This document shows positions 27,029 to 34,643 of a DNA stretch of 64,000 nucleotides, one piece after another (the first letter of the stretch is position 1; each line of letters opens with the position of its first letter). Both the position numbers and the translations under genes were made by a program. A model generated the notes under the pieces. That model saw only the letters and a list, made by a program, of their open reading frames with translations, was not told the DNA's origin and made no database searches. This stretch comes from Cognataquiflexum gelatinilyticum. GTDB lineage: Bacteria; Bacteroidota; Bacteroidia; Cytophagales; Cyclobacteriaceae. The stretch lies in the NCBI RefSeq assembly GCF_024813435.1, contig NZ_JANAEZ010000012.1, positions 102,222 to 166,221 of the forward strand. Reading direction: 5' to 3'.

Positions 27029-28174
27029 ATGAAATTTGGAACAAAAGCCATCCACGCCGGCGTAGAACCGGATCCCTCCACCGGAGCCATTATGACTCCT
27101 ATTTTTCAGACTTCCACATACGTCCAAAAGTCCCCCGGAGTACATAAGGGATATGAATATGCAAGGACACAAAACCCTACAAGAGATGCTTTACAAAAAA
27201 ACCTTGCTGCTCTGGAAAACGGAAAGCATGGATTGTGTTTTTCATCCGGCCTAGGTGCAATAGATGCAGTTGTCAAATTGCTCAATCCCGGAGATGAGGT
27301 GATCAGCACCAATGACCTTTATGGAGGAACTTATAGGATTTTTACCAAAGTTTTTGAGAGGTATGGGATCAAGTTTCATTTTATCTCCATGGAAAATCCT
27401 GCTTCTATAGAAGCGTATATAAACAATAACACCAAACTGATCTGGGCTGAGACACCGACCAACCCGATGATGAATATCGTTGATGTAGCCGAAATCGGAA
27501 AAGTTGCCAAGAAGCATAATGTGCTTTTCGCTGTGGACAATACATTTGCTACGCCATTTCTCCAAAATCCATTGGCCATGGGTGCTGATATTGTAATGCA
27601 TTCGGTGACAAAATACCTTGCAGGCCATTCGGATACTGTAATGGGTGCATTGATAGTGAATGACGATGAATTGGCTAAGCAATTGGCATTTATCCAAAAT
27701 GCATGTGGAGCGACTCCCGGTCCACAGGATTGCTTCCTCGTTTTGCGTGGGATCAAGACACTCCATATCCGTATGGAAAGACATTGCCAAAACGGTGCAA
27801 AAGTTGCCCAATTTCTCATATCCCATCCTAAAATCGACAAGGTATATTGGCCGGGTTTTGAGTCGCATCCAAACCATACTGTAGCCAAAAAACAGATGCG
27901 AGACTTTGGTGGAATGATTTCTTTTGTCATTAAAGGTGACAGGTTGGAAGATGCTTTGAAGGTTTTGGAAAATATGCATTACTTCTCTTTGGCTGAATCA
28001 CTTGGTGGAGTCGAGTCTCTTTGCGGCCATCCGGCTACCATGACACATGCCAGTATCCCAAAGGCCGAAAGGGAAAAAGTCGGCTTGGTGGATTCATTGA
28101 TCAGACTGAGTGTGGGGATTGAAGATGTTGAGGATTTAATCCAAGACTTGTCACAGGCATTGGATTTGGTGTAA
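27029..28174 (+). CDS. metB: Cystathionine gamma-synthase
   Basis: 381 residues of the Cys/Met PLP-enzyme family. GAIMTPIFQTSTYVQ (about 20-34), EYARTQNPTR with its phosphate-binding Arg, FSSGLGAIDAV, and the PLP lysine K195 in HSVTKYLAGHSD are visible, with the late SLAESLGGVESL block (about 326-337). The family joins O-acyl-homoserine and cysteine to cystathionine, or runs gamma-lyase reactions. Sequence cannot cleanly separate synthase from lyase; the length and SLGGVESL favour gamma-synthase. The start codon lies 71 bp from the divergent VTT gene, and the transcript ends at the hairpin at 28183. Confidence 0.85.
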   Translation: MKFGTKAIHAGVEPDPSTGAIMTPIFQTSTYVQKSPGVHKGYEYARTQNPTRDALQKNLAALENGKHGLCFSSGLGAIDAVVKLLNPGDEVISTNDLYGGTYRIFTKVFERYGIKFHFISMENPASIEAYINNNTKLIWAETPTNPMMNIVDVAEIGKVAKKHNVLFAVDNTFATPFLQNPLAMGADIVMHSVTKYLAGHSDTVMGALIVNDDELAKQLAFIQNACGATPGPQDCFLVLRGIKTLHIRMERHCQNGAKVAQFLISHPKIDKVYWPGFESHPNHTVAKKQMRDFGGMISFVIKGDRLEDALKVLENMHYFSLAESLGGVESLCGHPATMTHASIPKAEREKVGLVDSLIRLSVGIEDVEDLIQDLSQALDLV

Positions 28175-28182
28175 ATATAAGA

Positions 28183-28218
28183 GGGAAAAAAATTGGACCT
28201 CTTTCAATTTTTTTTCCC
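28183..28218 (+). terminator. Terminator after metB
   Basis: GGGAAAAAAATTG (28183-28195) pairs with CAATTTTTTTTCCC (28205-28218), one T longer, with a 9-nt loop. It lies 9 bp after the stop codon. Confidence 0.8.
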
Positions 28219-28275
28219 GATTTGCAAAGACAGCAATTATTGTTTTCTGAAATTTCCTTAAATTAAAGCTGTTAA

Positions 28276-28348
<73 letters not shown>

Positions 28349-28360
28349 CATTTTTTAACG

Positions 28361-28379
28361 AACTTTCTTAAGTTTTTTT
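28361..28379 (+). terminator. Weak terminator after tRNA-Gly
   Basis: AACTT / AAGTT with loop TCTT runs straight into seven T. The 5-bp stem is short, but the position just after the tRNA and the T-tract are suitable. Confidence 0.45.
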
Positions 28380-28448
28380 AAACGGACCAGAAATCAAAAG
28401 TATGATTGGAACTTTGGTATTGAAAGTCAAGCCAAAGCAAGTTCTTTT

Positions 28449-28474
28449 GAACCTCAATTAGATAAATGAGGTTC
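28449..28474. promoter_or_regulatory. Inverted repeat upstream of the SDR gene
   Basis: GAACCTCA (28449-28456) and TGAGGTTC (28467-28474) are perfect 8-bp arms around a 10-bp A/T-rich centre. They end 34 bp before the SDR start codon. This could be an operator near the promoter or an RNA hairpin in its leader. No regulator gene is adjacent. Confidence 0.35.
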
Positions 28475-28508
28475 TATCAATTGACACCAATGTATTTTTA
28501 AACCAAAT

Positions 28509-29228
28509 ATGACTATGCAAATTCTTGAAAACAAAACAGCACTGATTACCGGCGGAAGCAAGGGGATCGGATATGGAATTGCGGCGGCTTTGATGGCCCA
28601 AGGGATGAAAGTTGCTATCACAAGCAGATCTCAGGCGAATGCAAATGAAGCGGCCGCTGAACTCAATAAAATAGGCAAAGGAGAAGCAATCGGAATCAAA
28701 GCCGATGTAAGGGATTTTTCCTCCCAAACGCATGCCGTGGAAGCAGTTATGAAAAAATGGGGAAGATTGGACCTCTTGGTAGCAAATGCCGGAGTTGGTT
28801 TTTTCGCCTCCATAGATGACATGACACTGGAGCAATGGCATGAAACCATAGATACCAACCTGACAGGAGTTTTCTATAGTTTAAAAGCAGGGATGGAAGG
28901 ACTGAAAGCCTCCAAAGGGTATTTTATCTCAATTTCCTCTTTGGCAGGTACCAATTTCTTTGTCAATGGTTCGGCGTACAATGCCAGTAAATTTGGAGTG
29001 ACCGGATTTACCCAAGCGGCAATGCTCGATCTCAGAAAGTATGGAATCCGGGCTACGACCATTATGCCAGGTTCTGTGGCAACCTATTTCAATAACCACC
29101 AACCCAATGAAAAAGATGCTTGGAAGATCCAGATTGAAGATTTGGGACAGATGGTGGTGGATTTGATGCACATGCATCCGAGGACACTTCCGAGCAAAAT
29201 CGAAGTCAGACCAAGTATGCCCGCTTGA
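28509..29228 (+). CDS. SDR-family NAD(P)-dependent oxidoreductase
   Basis: 239 residues, a classical short-chain dehydrogenase. It has the cofactor motif TGGSKGIGYG (about 14-23), NAGVGF near 92, the active-site Ser in ISISSLAGT (about 139-147), and catalytic YNASK (about 157-161) with Tyr and Lys. Arg at the end of the second strand (ITSRSQANA) suggests NADP preference. The closest named relatives are 3-oxoacyl-ACP reductase-like enzymes, but the substrate is not determined. It is a single gene between an upstream inverted repeat and the strong terminator at 29253. Confidence 0.88.
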   Translation: MTMQILENKTALITGGSKGIGYGIAAALMAQGMKVAITSRSQANANEAAAELNKIGKGEAIGIKADVRDFSSQTHAVEAVMKKWGRLDLLVANAGVGFFASIDDMTLEQWHETIDTNLTGVFYSLKAGMEGLKASKGYFISISSLAGTNFFVNGSAYNASKFGVTGFTQAAMLDLRKYGIRATTIMPGSVATYFNNHQPNEKDAWKIQIEDLGQMVVDLMHMHPRTLPSKIEVRPSMPA

Positions 29229-29252
29229 TATAGGAAAGATCAGCTATAAAAT

Positions 29253-29296
29253 AAATCTCTGTTCAAAATTGATGTTTCGATTTTGAACAGAGATTT
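29253..29296. terminator. Perfect 17-bp-arm terminator
   Basis: Arms 29253-29269 and 29280-29296 are exactly complementary with a 10-nt loop, followed by T-rich sequence. It ends the SDR transcript and separates it from the next acetyltransferase. Confidence 0.85.
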
Positions 29297-29338
29297 TCTA
29301 TTTTGCCGACTCATTTAATTTTTGTTTAATTGGTATTC

Positions 29339-29848
29339 GTGGAATTTATTATCGAAACAGACCGGCTATTTTTAAGAAAATTGGAGATTGAAGATTTCCG
29401 GTTTGTCATCACCTTGCTTAACAGTCCCGGTTGGCTGAAATATATCGGTGACCGGGGAGTAAAAAATGAAGCGCAGGCAATTGGCTATCTTCAAAGCGGT
29501 CCTATTAAAAGTTATTCAGATCATGGTTTTGGTCTGTACAAAGTTGAAGAGAAAATTTCTGGTTTGCCCATAGGTTTTTGCGGACTTCTCAAAAGAGATA
29601 CTTTAAAGCACCCTGATATGGGCTTTGCTTTATTGCCTGAATTTATGGGAAGAGGCTATGCTTTTGAAGCCGCCAATGCCTGCCTTGATTTTGCCAAAGC
29701 CAATCTCGGAATTCCAATCCTGCAGGCGATCGCGCTGCCTGACAATACGTCTTCCATCAGACTTTTAAAAAAATTGGGATTCCATTATCAAAGACCTTTT
29801 CAAAACCTTGAAGGGGAAGAGTTGGCGCTTTTTGAACTCCAATTTTAA
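29339..29848 (+). CDS. GNAT acetyltransferase, RimJ/RimL type
   Basis: About 170 residues starting with the GTG at 29339 (an alternative TTG lies 9 bp earlier; no ATG is available). IIETDRLFLRKLEIEDF is the usual opening of RimJ/RimL-like proteins. The acetyl-CoA site is in GRGYAFEAANACLDFA (about 101-116), and QAIALPDNTSSIRLLKKLGF matches the conserved Asn-Ser-Ile helix followed by K-L-G-F. Substrate unknown; relatives acetylate ribosomal proteins, antibiotics or spermidine. It converges on the PAP2-like gene. Confidence 0.85.
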   Translation: MEFIIETDRLFLRKLEIEDFRFVITLLNSPGWLKYIGDRGVKNEAQAIGYLQSGPIKSYSDHGFGLYKVEEKISGLPIGFCGLLKRDTLKHPDMGFALLPEFMGRGYAFEAANACLDFAKANLGIPILQAIALPDNTSSIRLLKKLGFHYQRPFQNLEGEELALFELQF

Positions 29849-29871
29849 ATCTGTCAGCCAAAATACCGGTG

Positions 29872-30450
29872 TCAGATCATCAAACCAACTCCTCCGAAAA
29901 TAATGCCGAGCAGAGAACCTATCACAATTTCTATGAGGTAATGTCTTTTTGTTTCCCACCTTGACCATGATACGGCTAGGGCAAAGACCAAAGAAATTAT
30001 TCCGGGAAAAATCCCTATACCGAAAATATTGACAACAATATAGAAAGCGATTGCTGCATGCATGGAGGCTTTGATACGAACGTTGACCAATGCCATGGTC
30101 AATACCATCATAAAAAATACAAGGGTTTGCAGGATTACTGCCTCAGGGAATTTTAAAACCCAAAATGCCAACAGCAAAACCACAAAAAGACTGATCGCAA
30201 ATGGGTAGAAACCCATTCTTTGCTTTCGGTCTGACACATCAAAGTTGGAATATTCCCCACTTTTCATTTTCCTCCAATTGTTCCAAATGATAGGAACTGC
30301 CACTAAGAAGATTACAAGCAATGAAACCAAGGTCGCCGTTTTGCTTTCAAGATTTTTAAAAGACATGAAGACGACGTACGCATTTCCAAACAGGAGCGGA
30401 TGCCCTAGGACGGAGACTGTTTTCGCTGTTTTTTCTTTGTTCAGTATCAT
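29872..30450 (-). CDS. PAP2-like membrane phosphatase homologue
   Basis: About 192 residues from the ATG at 30450, which overlaps the VOC stop by 1 base (TGATG). A 5' extension of 8 residues is possible but lacks support. Six membrane helices are predicted. The motif pair KASMHAA (about residues 134-140) and SRWETKRHYLIE (about 170-181) resembles conserved regions 2 and 3 of PAP2 phosphatases (P-S-G-H; S-R-x5-H-x3-D). Here M-H replaces S-G-H and Glu replaces Asp, so activity may be altered. PAP2 enzymes dephosphorylate lipid phosphates in the inner membrane. Confidence 0.6.
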   Translation of the reverse strand: MILNKEKTAKTVSVLGHPLLFGNAYVVFMSFKNLESKTATLVSLLVIFLVAVPIIWNNWRKMKSGEYSNFDVSDRKQRMGFYPFAISLFVVLLLAFWVLKFPEAVILQTLVFFMMVLTMALVNVRIKASMHAAIAFYIVVNIFGIGIFPGIISLVFALAVSWSRWETKRHYLIEIVIGSLLGIIFGGVGLMI

Positions 30451-30845
30451 CAGTTTGGCTGGATCAAATCCCAAAGGTTGCCATACAAATCCTCAAATAC
30501 AGCCACGGTTCCATATGATTCCACACTTTTGGGCCGGAAGATTTTGATGTTTTGATTCAAAATATTTTGATAATCCCTTTCGAAATCATCGGTATATAAA
30601 AATAGAAAAACCCGTCCGCCACTTTGATTGCCTACTGCTTTGAGCTGCTGTTCGCCTGCTGCTTGAGCCAAAAGTATTTCGCATTGACCATATTCATAGC
30701 CTGGAGGTGCGATCCTTACCCATCTTTTTGTAGGAGACATTTGGGTATCCTCCAACAATTTGAAATGGAGTTTTTTGGTATAAAATGCGATGGCTTCGTC
30801 ATAATCCCTGACGACCAAGGCAATCTTTGCAATGAATTGTTTCAT
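30450..30845 (-). CDS. VOC-family (glyoxalase/bleomycin-resistance fold) protein
   Basis: 131 residues with two beta-alpha-beta-beta-beta modules. KIALVVRDYDEAIAFYTKKLHFKLLED opens the first and GGRVFLFLYTDDFERDYQNIL the second. It ends FEDLYGNLWDLIQP, the usual position of the last metal-ligand Glu (FEDLYGN-x-W-D). It may be a metal-dependent lyase, dioxygenase or drug-binding protein. Translation is coupled to the PAP2-like gene, which starts on its stop codon. Confidence 0.85.
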   Translation of the reverse strand: MKQFIAKIALVVRDYDEAIAFYTKKLHFKLLEDTQMSPTKRWVRIAPPGYEYGQCEILLAQAAGEQQLKAVGNQSGGRVFLFLYTDDFERDYQNILNQNIKIFRPKSVESYGTVAVFEDLYGNLWDLIQPN

Positions 30846-30965
30846 TTTATTTCTTTTGATAGATCCGATTGGAGAAGATTAATCGTATCTCCATTCAACC
30901 AACTGTTATTTCTATTTCAATGATTTTATTCCTGTTTTTTAGTTTTGGTTAATTTTTTGAATAAC

Positions 30966-30992
30966 GAGGTGACTGATTCAATCAGCCACCTC
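30966..30992. terminator. Hairpin after the SGNH hydrolase gene
   Basis: GAGGTGACTGATT (30966-30978) pairs with AATCAGCCACCTC (30980-30992) with one G-T pair. It lies 3 bp beyond the SGNH hydrolase stop on the minus strand. The minus-strand sequence beyond it lacks a clean T-tract, so termination efficiency is uncertain; the T-rich side faces the plus strand. Confidence 0.55.
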
Positions 30993-30995
30993 CTT

Positions 30996-31766
30996 TTATT
31001 TTATGTTTTCGGCTATTGCTAAGGCAATAAGGTCATAGCCATAATCCGAAGGATGGATGCCATCTTCTGAATAAAATGCTGCGAAATTTTTAGTCTTATG
31101 GTTGTCAAATGAAATTTGGGAGACCGATTTTTCCAGAGATTCCAATTCTGCGGTAAGGATATTCCTATGCCATCCCAAGAAAAAACGCATGATTGCGGGT
31201 ATCAGAGGGAATTCATGGACCGGAGGAATCAAAGGAATGGTTACCTTTTCAACCTTTTTTTCTTTGATTAAAAACAAGATGAAGGTTTCTAATTCCTTTT
31301 TGAATCTCCAAGGTGGAGTTAGGTTAAAGCAATCATTGGCACCGATGAGGATGATCGCTTTTGAAAAGGAATTTCCTTTTTCGCCTTCGGATTTTTCATA
31401 TAGTCTCCGAAGGTTTTTGGCCATTAGGCCATTTTCTCCGATGTTGATAATTGAGAATTTCTCACCGGTATGTTTGTAAATCCGGGATGCAAAAGTGGTT
31501 TCTGTCCCGGAAGCACCCACACCAGCGGCAGTGGATTCCCCAATAATCAAGAGCTTTGGTTTTGATTCTTTGGCCTCTATTTTCAGGTATTCACTCCTTG
31601 ATGGAAGTTTGATAATGTTGTTTTTGAGTTTTTTTCCAATAATATAAAGGATTGGGAAAATGGGAATCAAAACAGACATTTCAAAAAAATACAAAAACCG
31701 GTTGCGCATGACTTGATCGAAATGATTTAAACAAAACGCCAAGCCTTGGTCCAAAGCTTGGTGCAA
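30996..31766 (-). CDS. SGNH/GDSL hydrolase with N-terminal membrane anchor
   Basis: 256 residues (or 237 from an ATG at 31709). A membrane segment lies near residues 25-45. The SGNH blocks follow: LLIIGESTAAGVGAS with the nucleophile Ser (block I), NIGENG (block II Gly), IGANDCF (block III Asn) and DGIHPSDYGY (block V Asp-x-x-His). These are esterases or lipases acting on acyl or acetyl groups. The anchor suggests action in the periplasm. Substrate unknown. It stands 20 bp downstream of the SUI1 gene on the same strand. Confidence 0.85.
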   Translation of the reverse strand: MHQALDQGLAFCLNHFDQVMRNRFLYFFEMSVLIPIFPILYIIGKKLKNNIIKLPSRSEYLKIEAKESKPKLLIIGESTAAGVGASGTETTFASRIYKHTGEKFSIINIGENGLMAKNLRRLYEKSEGEKGNSFSKAIILIGANDCFNLTPPWRFKKELETFILFLIKEKKVEKVTIPLIPPVHEFPLIPAIMRFFLGWHRNILTAELESLEKSVSQISFDNHKTKNFAAFYSEDGIHPSDYGYDLIALAIAENIK

Positions 31767-31786
31767 TATCGTCTGTTCATAAAAGA

Positions 31787-32143
31787 TTATCCTCCCACTT
31801 TTTTGGCTTTATATCCTTCCTGTATCAGAATCTGAAGGACTTTGTCGCGATGGTCACCTTGGATGAGAATTTCACCTTCTTTGGCACTTCCTCCGACACC
31901 ACATTTGCTTTTGAGAATTTTGCCCAGTTCTTTGAGGTCATCATCTGTCCCTACAAAGCCTTCCACCAAAGTCACCTGCTTTCCGCCCCGGGATTTTTTG
32001 TCCAACATGACTTTGAGATTTTGTTTTTGGGGAGACAAAGTTTCTTCTTCCTTGTCTCCACCAAAATTAAAAGTGAAATCACTGCTGGTAGAATAGACTA
32101 CACCGTCTCTTTTCTTCCAATCGTTATTATTCTTTTTTGACAT
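31787..32143 (-). CDS. SUI1/eIF1-like translation factor (YciH family)
   Basis: 118 residues. A disordered N-terminal part (1-40) leads to the SUI1 fold, with LDKKSRGGKQVTLVEGF (about 48-64), LKSKCGVGGSAKEGEILIQGDHRDKVLQIL (core CGVGGSAKEGEI near 80-91) and EGYKAKKVGG at the C-terminus. Bacterial SUI1 proteins bind the ribosomal A-site or P-site region and may tune start-codon choice, which is of interest in a lineage that uses little Shine-Dalgarno pairing. The gene begins 1 bp after the universal stress protein gene ends, so the two are co-transcribed. Confidence 0.9.
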   Translation of the reverse strand: MSKKNNNDWKKRDGVVYSTSSDFTFNFGGDKEEETLSPQKQNLKVMLDKKSRGGKQVTLVEGFVGTDDDLKELGKILKSKCGVGGSAKEGEILIQGDHRDKVLQILIQEGYKAKKVGG

Positions 32144-32144
32144 G

Positions 32145-32996
32145 TTATTTTTTTGATTTCATCGTCCACACCGGCCTTTTGGCGGCATTGACTACATCTT
32201 CGGCGATGCTTCCGCTCAGCAGATGCAAAAATCCTGTCCTGCCATGGGTAGCCATCGCGATCATATCTGCATCTACATCGTCCGCAAATTCAAGAATGCC
32301 TTCTTCTTCGGAAGTACTGTTATAAATCTGCATGGAAGCAACTTTGATTTCAAAATCTTCCACAAAGCTTTTCATTTTTTCCATGGAAGTCCTTGTGCTT
32401 TCAAACATTGAAGGGGTGTTAATTTTAACCAAATGAAGCTCTGCATCGATGGTGTTGATTGCTGCCTTCAATCTATCGATCACTTCACCTGGCACATTGG
32501 AAAAGTCACTTGCAAAAATCACTTTTCGGATGCTATCTGCTGAGATAGGTCCTTTGATGGTAATGACCGGGCAGGAGGCATGTCTTACGACTTTTTCAGT
32601 GTTACTTCCTATCAGAACTTCTTCCATACCGGATGAACCCTTACTGCCCATGATCACAATATCTGCCTTAGCATCCACTATTTCTTTTGAAATACCGGCA
32701 AATGGATTTCCAAAGACCATCTTGGTTTCAAATTTAAATCCGCTGTCTTTGAATTCCTCCTCTAGGGCAGCCATCTGTTTTTTTCTCTTTTCGATCAATT
32801 CGATCATAAAAATCTGATTGGACTCACTGCTAAATGACCCAACTTCCCCTATTGTCGAAAAACTCTGGGGCGAAGGAAGCTCAATGACGTGAAGGAGCTC
32901 AAGTTTGTTTTTTGTCCTTTTTGCCATTTCTGTGGCAAATTCAAAAGCATAGTCTGCTTCTTTGGAAAAATCATAAGGAACGAGAATTGTTTTCAT
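32145..32996 (-). CDS. Tandem universal stress protein
   Basis: 283 residues with two UspA domains (about 1-148 and 153-283). The first carries the ATP-binding pattern G-x2-G-x9-G-S/T in GSKGSSGMEEVLIGSNTEK. The second has ATHGRTGFLHLLSGSIAE, also with G-x2-G and a later G-S. Tandem Usp proteins bind ATP and act in stress survival in the cytoplasm. It is the first gene of a likely operon with the SUI1 factor (1-bp gap) and perhaps the SGNH hydrolase. Confidence 0.92.
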   Translation of the reverse strand: MKTILVPYDFSKEADYAFEFATEMAKRTKNKLELLHVIELPSPQSFSTIGEVGSFSSESNQIFMIELIEKRKKQMAALEEEFKDSGFKFETKMVFGNPFAGISKEIVDAKADIVIMGSKGSSGMEEVLIGSNTEKVVRHASCPVITIKGPISADSIRKVIFASDFSNVPGEVIDRLKAAINTIDAELHLVKINTPSMFESTRTSMEKMKSFVEDFEIKVASMQIYNSTSEEEGILEFADDVDADMIAMATHGRTGFLHLLSGSIAEDVVNAAKRPVWTMKSKK

Positions 32997-33068
32997 GGTA
33001 TAGGGTGTTTATTGATGCAGGAAAATACAAAAATTACCTCAAACCTTTAAGTAACTAACTCTTTTTAT

Positions 33069-33998
33069 CTAAAAAAATAATATTCCAATACCAAAAACAA
33101 TAACCCATAACAAAGTGGAAATTGCCATTTTTTTCAGGTAAGGATCCAGGTCTCGGGCCTCGGTTTTATTGGCTACAGCATTGCCGACTTTGGCCATTAA
33201 AGGAAATACTGCCAAAGCTACCAAGCAGCCATAATTTTCATTGGTGATAGAAAAGAAAACCAGCGAAACATTCCCTCCAATGATCAATGCCCAATTGTAA
33301 ATCACCGCTTTTTCTCTTCCGATTCGGACAGGAATTGATTTCTTTCCTGCCTTAGTATCCGCCTTGATATCCCGTATATTATTGATATTCAATACAGTTG
33401 AACTAAAAAAACCCAATGAAACCGCAGGAAAAACAATACTCCAATCAAAAGAGAGTGAATGGAGAAAATAGGTACCCATAACTCCCAAAAGACCAAAAAA
33501 CAAGAAAACAGAAATATCCCCCAATCCAACATATCCATAAGGCTTGCTTCCTGAGGTATAAGTCACAGCAGCAATGATGGCCGCTATTCCCAAACCCAAA
33601 AACAAAAGAAATATTTTCCAATCCTGAAGGGAAATGTACAACAAAGCCAATCCTGAAATAAGGGAAAGTGTCCCAAACAAGAACATTGCTTTTTTCATTT
33701 CTTCCAGACTGATGACCCCGGACTGAACTGCCCTTATCGGTCCTTCTCTATCTGCGGAATCTGCACCATGGATGCTATCACCATAGTCGTTTCCAAGATT
33801 GGATAGTATCTGAAGAAAAATTGTCGTCAATGCTGCCAAAAGAAACACCCAAAGACGAAATTGATCTTGGAAAGCTGCAAGAAATGAACCCATTAAAATA
33901 CTGGATAAAGCCAAGGGGAGGGTTCTCAAACGGATGGCATGCATCCAAGCTTGCTTTTTATTGGATAAGGTGACTTCCACTTTTTGATTTTGGATCAA
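33069..33998 (-). CDS. menA: 1,4-dihydroxy-2-naphthoate polyprenyltransferase
   Basis: 309 residues, UbiA-type integral membrane prenyltransferase with eight or nine helices. The first Asp-rich motif is NLGNDYGDSIHGADS (about 67-81, N-D-x-x-D), followed by REGPIRAVQSG, which is typical of MenA. The second conserved region is NNIRDIKADTKAGKKSIPVRIG (core NNIRDIKADTKAG, about 206-218). MenA attaches the isoprenoid tail to DHNA in menaquinone synthesis at the inner membrane. No other men gene is nearby. A terminator for the upstream gpx transcript lies just before it. Confidence 0.93.
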   Translation of the reverse strand: MIQNQKVEVTLSNKKQAWMHAIRLRTLPLALSSILMGSFLAAFQDQFRLWVFLLAALTTIFLQILSNLGNDYGDSIHGADSADREGPIRAVQSGVISLEEMKKAMFLFGTLSLISGLALLYISLQDWKIFLLFLGLGIAAIIAAVTYTSGSKPYGYVGLGDISVFLFFGLLGVMGTYFLHSLSFDWSIVFPAVSLGFFSSTVLNINNIRDIKADTKAGKKSIPVRIGREKAVIYNWALIIGGNVSLVFFSITNENYGCLVALAVFPLMAKVGNAVANKTEARDLDPYLKKMAISTLLWVIVFGIGILFF

Positions 33999-34009
33999 AA
34001 CTAATAAAA

Positions 34010-34038
34010 AGACCTGTTTTCGGAAGGAAAACAGGTCT
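34010..34038 (-). terminator. Terminator of the argS-gpx operon
   Basis: On the minus strand AGACCTGTTTT (34038-34028) pairs with AAAACAGGTCT (34020-34010) with a 7-nt loop and runs into TTTTA. It lies 22 bp after the glutathione peroxidase stop codon. Confidence 0.85.
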
Positions 34039-34060
34039 GATTCTCACAATAAATATTTTC

Positions 34061-34642
34061 TTATTCAGCGATCAACTGGAGGATTTCTTCATCCATAGGC
34101 TTCACTGAGGAAGCGAAAAACTTCACAAGTTCCCCTTTTTCATTGATGAAGTATTTACAGAAGTTCCATGTAGGTTCTTTGTCATTCCATCCATTTAGGT
34201 CTTTGTCTGAAAGCCATTTGTAAAGGGGAGCTTTGTCATCACCTTTTACGGATATTTTGTCCATCATCATAAAGGTGACACCAAACTTGGAAGAGCAAAA
34301 TTCTTTGATTTCCTCATTGGTTCCAGGTTCCTGACCACCAAAATTATTGGCAGGAAAACCGATGATCGTCACCTCATCTCCATGTTCCTGATGAAGTTTT
34401 TGGAGGTCTTCATACTGTTTGGTATAGCCACACTTTGAGGCTACATTCACCAATAGTAGTTTCTTTCCTTTGAATTGGGAGAAATCGACTTCCTGACCAT
34501 TGATGTCTTTCATTTTAAAATCGTAAAAGGATTTTTCCATCATCATTTGATCTAGTGGTACATTGTTGGTTGGTTCTTGCTTTTGGATAAAACCAGTGAA
34601 GGCTAAAGCGATGATTGCGAAAGTGCTTAGGATTTTTTTCAT
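34061..34642 (-). CDS. Exported glutathione/thioredoxin peroxidase
   Basis: 193 residues. A signal peptide (about 1-20) precedes a GPx fold: LVNVASKCGYTKQYEDLQKL with the peroxidatic Cys in SKCGYT (about 71-76, Cys in place of Sec), FPANNFGGQEPG with Gln (about 104-115) and a PTWNFCKYF block with the Trp-Asn pair. Non-selenium GPx proteins of bacteria mostly use thioredoxin to reduce hydroperoxides. The export signal suggests periplasmic or lipid-peroxide defence. The gene starts 1 bp after the argS stop codon, an unusual pairing of a tRNA synthetase with a secreted peroxidase. Confidence 0.9.
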   Translation of the reverse strand: MKKILSTFAIIALAFTGFIQKQEPTNNVPLDQMMMEKSFYDFKMKDINGQEVDFSQFKGKKLLLVNVASKCGYTKQYEDLQKLHQEHGDEVTIIGFPANNFGGQEPGTNEEIKEFCSSKFGVTFMMMDKISVKGDDKAPLYKWLSDKDLNGWNDKEPTWNFCKYFINEKGELVKFFASSVKPMDEEILQLIAE

Positions 34643-34643
34643 A

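Noticed and set aside
27251..27979. 242-codon minus-strand frame opposite metB
   Set aside because: Full overlap with a conserved PLP enzyme; sequence rich in His/Ile/Phe as expected for an antisense shadow.
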